64,000 nucleotides of DNA, taken from NCBI RefSeq assembly GCF_002797815.1, contig NZ_PGFJ01000002.1, positions 1,426,001 to 1,490,000 on the forward strand. The letters run 5' to 3'. Position numbers and translations under genes: made by a program. A model generated the notes under the pieces. That model had not been told where the DNA came from and ran no database searches. It saw only the letters and a program-made list of their open reading frames with translations. This DNA comes from Mucilaginibacter auburnensis (GTDB lineage: Bacteria > Bacteroidota > Bacteroidia > Sphingobacteriales > Sphingobacteriaceae). Positions 60,742 to 64,000 of this stretch are shown in pieces (within the stretch, counting starts at the first letter, position 1; the number at the start of each line of letters is the position of its first letter).

Positions 60742-61569
60742 ATGATCATTGTAATTCAGTGTGCCGACCAGGTTGGATTGGTGGCCGCTATTTCTTCGGT
60801 AGTTTCAAAACAGCAGCTCAACATAGTTTCTATGCGGGAGTATGTTGACCAGGCCGCCAACTTGTTTTTTATGCGGCTGGAGGTAGAGGAAATAAGCAAT
60901 ACCGAAGCGCTTGAAACGCAATTAAGAGCTGTGTTACCTGCAGATGTTACCATACACATTAACCCCACGCCTCAAAAAAAAATAGTGGTGTTGGTTACCA
61001 AAGAGTACCACTGCCTGGCCGATATACTGATACGCAACTACTTTAACACCCTTGGCGCTACCGTGCAATGCGTTATTGGCAATTACGACCATCTGCGCGA
61101 TGTTTGCGAACGCTTCGGCATTCCGTTTTACCATGTATCGCACGAGGAGAAAAGCAAGGACGACTTTGAACGCCAGATAATGGGCCTCATCCAGCCGCAT
61201 AACCCCGACTACCTGGTGCTGGCCAAATTTATGCGCATCCTCTCGCCTGCTTTTGTGGCTCAATACCCTATGCGGGTTATCAACATACACCACTCGTTTT
61301 TGCCCGCTTTTATTGGTGCCAACCCCTACCGCAAGGCTTACGAGCGTGGTGTTAAGCTAATTGGCGCTACCGCCCACTTTGTATCTAACGAATTGGACGA
61401 GGGCCCCATCATTGCCCAACAGATCATCCCGGTTAACCACTCCTTTACCGTTACCGATATGGTGAACGCCGGAAAGGAAATTGAAACCTCCGTACTGGCT
61501 AAAGCCCTAAAGCTGGTTTTTGAAGACCGCGTGTTTGTTTATAATAACAAAACGGTGGTGTTTGAATAG
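60742..61569 (+). CDS. purU: Formyltetrahydrofolate deformylase
   Basis: The 275-residue protein has an N-terminal ACT domain (about 1-75; DQVGLVAAISSVVSKQQLNIVSMREY). A formyl-transferase-type catalytic domain (about 80-275) follows with NIHHSFLPAFIGANPYRKAYERG and KLIGATAHFVSNELDEGPII, which includes the conserved Asn/His/Asp site. It hydrolyses 10-formyl-THF to THF and formate. Length normal. The A/T-rich region after it marks the change toward the restriction gene. Confidence 0.94.
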   Translation: MIIVIQCADQVGLVAAISSVVSKQQLNIVSMREYVDQAANLFFMRLEVEEISNTEALETQLRAVLPADVTIHINPTPQKKIVVLVTKEYHCLADILIRNYFNTLGATVQCVIGNYDHLRDVCERFGIPFYHVSHEEKSKDDFERQIMGLIQPHNPDYLVLAKFMRILSPAFVAQYPMRVINIHHSFLPAFIGANPYRKAYERGVKLIGATAHFVSNELDEGPIIAQQIIPVNHSFTVTDMVNAGKEIETSVLAKALKLVFEDRVFVYNNKTVVFE

Positions 61570-61601
61570 TTAGCTTTATTAGTTGACTGTTGGCTTAGCG
61601 T

Positions 61602-61712
61602 ACCGTCTCATTTGCAGATGCGAGACGATGTGAAACGACTTTCTCTGCAATCATCTGAATTTCATTACCATACACTTTTTGAGTGAAACGATTTTGAAAC
61701 GGGTGAGACGGT
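61602..61712. repeat. Inverted repeat with GAGACG/GAAACG words between purU and the restriction gene
   Basis: ACCGTCTCA (61602-61610) is the reverse complement of TGAGACGGT (61704-61712), followed by a T-run. Between them the words GAGACG, GAAACG recur. It could also serve as a terminator for purU. Confidence 0.65.
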
Positions 61713-61811
61713 TTTTTTGAATTAAGAATCACCAAAATAAAAAAGTGATTTCAATATCCTAGTAAAATTCACTAACATTAATCCTTCATTATAGGGTATG
61801 TGTAAATAATT

Positions 61812-64000
61812 ATGAGAGCAGAAAAAAAGCAGTTTCAATATGAGATACAGGCCTATCAAGAGGAATGTGTAAATAATATTGTTAACCTTTTTGAAAGTCT
61901 TCACCAAAAAGCCAAATTTTCCGAGGTATTCACCGCGCACCATAAAAAGAACAATTATAGCTTTCCTGTTAAGGAAACTAATAATATTGATATAATGATG
62001 GAGACCGGAACGGGCAAAACGTTCACGTTCATAAAAACCATTTTTGAGCTAAGTAAGACCTTTGGATATAAAAAATTCATCATTCTTATCCCAACAGTTC
62101 CTATCCGAGAGGGAACCCGCACAAATTTAGAGGACACTAAAAGCTACTTTAAAAGTTACTACGCCAACGAGAAAGAAAAGGAAATTGAAACCTTTGTTTA
62201 TGAAGGAGGAAACGTTTCAGCTATAAAGCAATTTATTTCCACGGCTCATTTGTCGGTTTTAGTGATGACGCCCAGCTCGTTTAACAGCAAGGACAACATA
62301 CTAAATCGCCCGTTAGGAAACGATATAAATCAGCCTGAACTATATGTAAATAATCAGGACCCACCAAAATCCTATCTGGAATGCTTAAAGCGCTTAAACC
62401 CGATTGTGATAATGGACGAGCCTCACCGTTTTGAAGGTAATGCTTTTAAAACCTATTTTGATGGATTTAACAATTACTACTTACGTTTCGGTGCTACTTT
62501 CCCTAAGAAAAAGGACAGCTTACCTTTATCAAACGTAGCCTATGTAATGGACAGCATTTCCTCTTTCAGGCAAAGTCTGGTAAAGAAAATTGTTGTATAT
62601 ACTCAAGATGTTGTTGAAAGTACAGATACATTAATAGCTATTGATAATAAAAAAGCAATTGTAAGCACACTTATAAATGGAATTGTAGTAAAACGGATTT
62701 TAGGCGTTGGCGAAAAATTTAACAATAAAAGCATAAAAAAAATAAATAAGGATACCATTGTTTTAGCCGACGACACAATTGAAAAAGTAGACTACTCATT
62801 GTCTGACCAATCATTGGGGGCAATGATCAAAGAAACTATTAAAATACACTTTGAAAAAGAACAAACCTTGTATGAGCAAGGGATAAAAGCCCTCACTTTG
62901 TTTTTTATGGAAAGCGACACAAGTTTGTTTCGCGGAGACAATCCTAAAGTAAAAACAATATTTGAAGAAGAGTATTTAAAACAATACAATGGGGTTTTAA
63001 GTGAACTTGACCAAACGACTGATTATTATAGGTATCTACTGAAAGACTTTAACAGCGATAACGAGTTGCAGGTTCATAAAGGCTACTTCTCAGGTGACAA
63101 AGGAAATGCCGACGAAAAAATAAAAGAGGGTGTTGACGAAATTCTGAAAGATAAAAAGAAACTGCTTTCATTTGATAGTCCTACCCGTTTCATTTTCTCT
63201 ATATGGGCATTACAGGAGGGATGGGATAATCCTAATGTATTCACCATTTGCAAGTTATCAAATCAAGGCAGCGAAATTTCTAAGTTGCAGCAAATAGGCC
63301 GCGGCCTACGCATTAGTGTAAATCAACAATTACAACGTAACACACTAAAAAACCTGAATGATGATCAGGAAAAGTTTTGGAAAATAAACAACCTGGATGT
63401 TCTGGTTTCAAGTAAAGAGCAGGGCTTTGTAGAAGCTATTCAAAATGAGATTTTAAGTAACTCCTTTTTGGTTGCCAATACATTTACAGAGCAGGAACTG
63501 GTTAAAGCGCTACAGGAAAAATGGGGCTTTGATGATGACACAGCGGTTATGCTGGTTGATGATGTACTGAAAGAAAATAAAATGATTATTAGGAAAGCAA
63601 TAGTTGACGGACAACGGATTTACGAAAAATCTCCCGACTTTGCTGCCATACTTAAACAACAAAACTTACCCCCTGAACAAGTCAAACCACTGGAGGGCCT
63701 GTTTGCAACCGACGCTAATACCTACGTTCAAAAAGGCGAGAAAAAGAAAGATAAAAAGAAGATTTTTATCAAGGCTACGCATTTGCAAGAGTTTCAAAAC
63801 CTTTGGAATACCATTAACAAAAATGCTTTTTATATTCTGGACAGTTTAAATGATGAGAGTGAAAAACAACTCATTAAAAACATAAAAACAGATATTGAGG
63901 CGTTAAATATTGAAGAAATTTTATTACAAACGGTACGTGCTGAGTTAAGCGCAGATAAAATTGGCCAACAAGGTGCTATAACAGAGAAACTGATTGACAC
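61812..64000 (+). CDS. Type III restriction enzyme Res subunit (5' part, continues beyond window)
   Basis: From ATG 61812 the frame stays open to the window end (about 729 residues). Helicase motifs typical of type III Res proteins are present: Walker A in METGTGKTFTF (63-73), the DEPH box (202-205, IMDEPHRFEG), ALQEGWDNPNVFTICKL and LQQIGRGLRI (motif VI). Res translocates on DNA and cuts together with a Mod methyltransferase. The endonuclease part (PD-ExK) would lie beyond the window. No mod gene lies upstream, where it is usually found. The DNA is visibly more A/T-rich than purU and upstream genes, which fits recent acquisition. Confidence 0.88.
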   Translation, partial: MRAEKKQFQYEIQAYQEECVNNIVNLFESLHQKAKFSEVFTAHHKKNNYSFPVKETNNIDIMMETGTGKTFTFIKTIFELSKTFGYKKFIILIPTVPIREGTRTNLEDTKSYFKSYYANEKEKEIETFVYEGGNVSAIKQFISTAHLSVLVMTPSSFNSKDNILNRPLGNDINQPELYVNNQDPPKSYLECLKRLNPIVIMDEPHRFEGNAFKTYFDGFNNYYLRFGATFPKKKDSLPLSNVAYVMDSISSFRQSLVKKIVVYTQDVVESTDTLIAIDNKKAIVSTLINGIVVKRILGVGEKFNNKSIKKINKDTIVLADDTIEKVDYSLSDQSLGAMIKETIKIHFEKEQTLYEQGIKALTLFFMESDTSLFRGDNPKVKTIFEEEYLKQYNGVLSELDQTTDYYRYLLKDFNSDNELQVHKGYFSGDKGNADEKIKEGVDEILKDKKKLLSFDSPTRFIFSIWALQEGWDNPNVFTICKLSNQGSEISKLQQIGRGLRISVNQQLQRNTLKNLNDDQEKFWKINNLDVLVSSKEQGFVEAIQNEILSNSFLVANTFTEQELVKALQEKWGFDDDTAVMLVDDVLKENKMIIRKAIVDGQRIYEKSPDFAAILKQQNLPPEQVKPLEGLFATDANTYVQKGEKKKDKKKIFIKATHLQEFQNLWNTINKNAFYILDSLNDESEKQLIKNIKTDIEALNIEEILLQTVRAELSADKIGQQGAITEKLID

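Overview
The window reads as chromosomal DNA of a Bacteroidota species, most likely of the family Sphingobacteriaceae (Mucilaginibacter- or Pedobacter-like). Supporting signs are the two promoters I could match to the TTTG / TAnnTTTG type, the many secreted and outer-membrane beta-barrel proteins, an M56/BlaI regulatory pair with TonB C-terminal domains, a histone H1-like mini-protein, DUF6515 and DUF5686 proteins, a class-2 FtsL-like protein in the division cluster, and a meso-diaminopimelate type MurE together with dapA. The family assignment is inference from gene content; no rRNA gene is present.

Layout. 1-5.4 kb: a cut-off secreted protein, two small unknown genes, then a BlaI-type repressor, an M56 membrane peptidase carrying two TonB C-terminal domains, and a stand-alone TonB C-terminal protein. 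The last gene and the repressor share an operator-like palindrome. A beta-CASP metallo-hydrolase follows. 5.5-13.4 kb: a membrane acyltransferase-like protein, an M16 protein whose catalytic glutamate is replaced, a lipoprotein, an Lhr-type helicase and a DUF922 protease-like protein. 13.7-17.0 kb: trpE-trpG-trpC behind a tryptophan-rich leader peptide and an attenuator hairpin; trpD is missing from its usual place. 17.0-19.3 kb: a membrane protein and a Ku / LigD-like phosphoesterase pair. 19.5-26 kb: lpxH, prfA, a degenerate ApbE-like protein, secreted proteins and a two-component system. 26-30.3 kb: secreted and surface proteins and a C-terminal processing protease. 30.4-30.8 kb: a short transcription unit with its own promoter and terminator holding two tandem tRNA-like RNAs with a non-standard anticodon region and an extra hairpin that covaries between copies. 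30.9-36.7 kb: an Lrp-type regulator, an outer-membrane protein, dapA, the H1-like protein and an alpha-oxoamine synthase. 36.8-52.8 kb: a complete division and cell wall cluster on the minus strand (mraZ-rsmH-ftsL-ftsI-murE-mraY-murD-ftsW-murG-murC-ftsQ-ftsA-ftsZ). 53-61.6 kb: a UbiD decarboxylase, a TonB-dependent receptor-like protein, a hydrolase, an unknown secreted protein and purU. 61.8-64 kb: the 5' part of a type III restriction (Res) gene, running off the window in visibly more A/T-rich DNA.

The best candidates for something new are the tandem tRNA-like RNAs (30.49-30.74 kb). Next are the BlaI operator pair, three proteins that keep a recognisable fold but lose key catalytic residues (M16, ApbE, and the ligase part behind the LigD phosphoesterase), an inverted pair of DnaA-box-like 9-mers just upstream of ftsZ, and families of inverted repeats that fill operon gaps and in one case form the first codons of murG.
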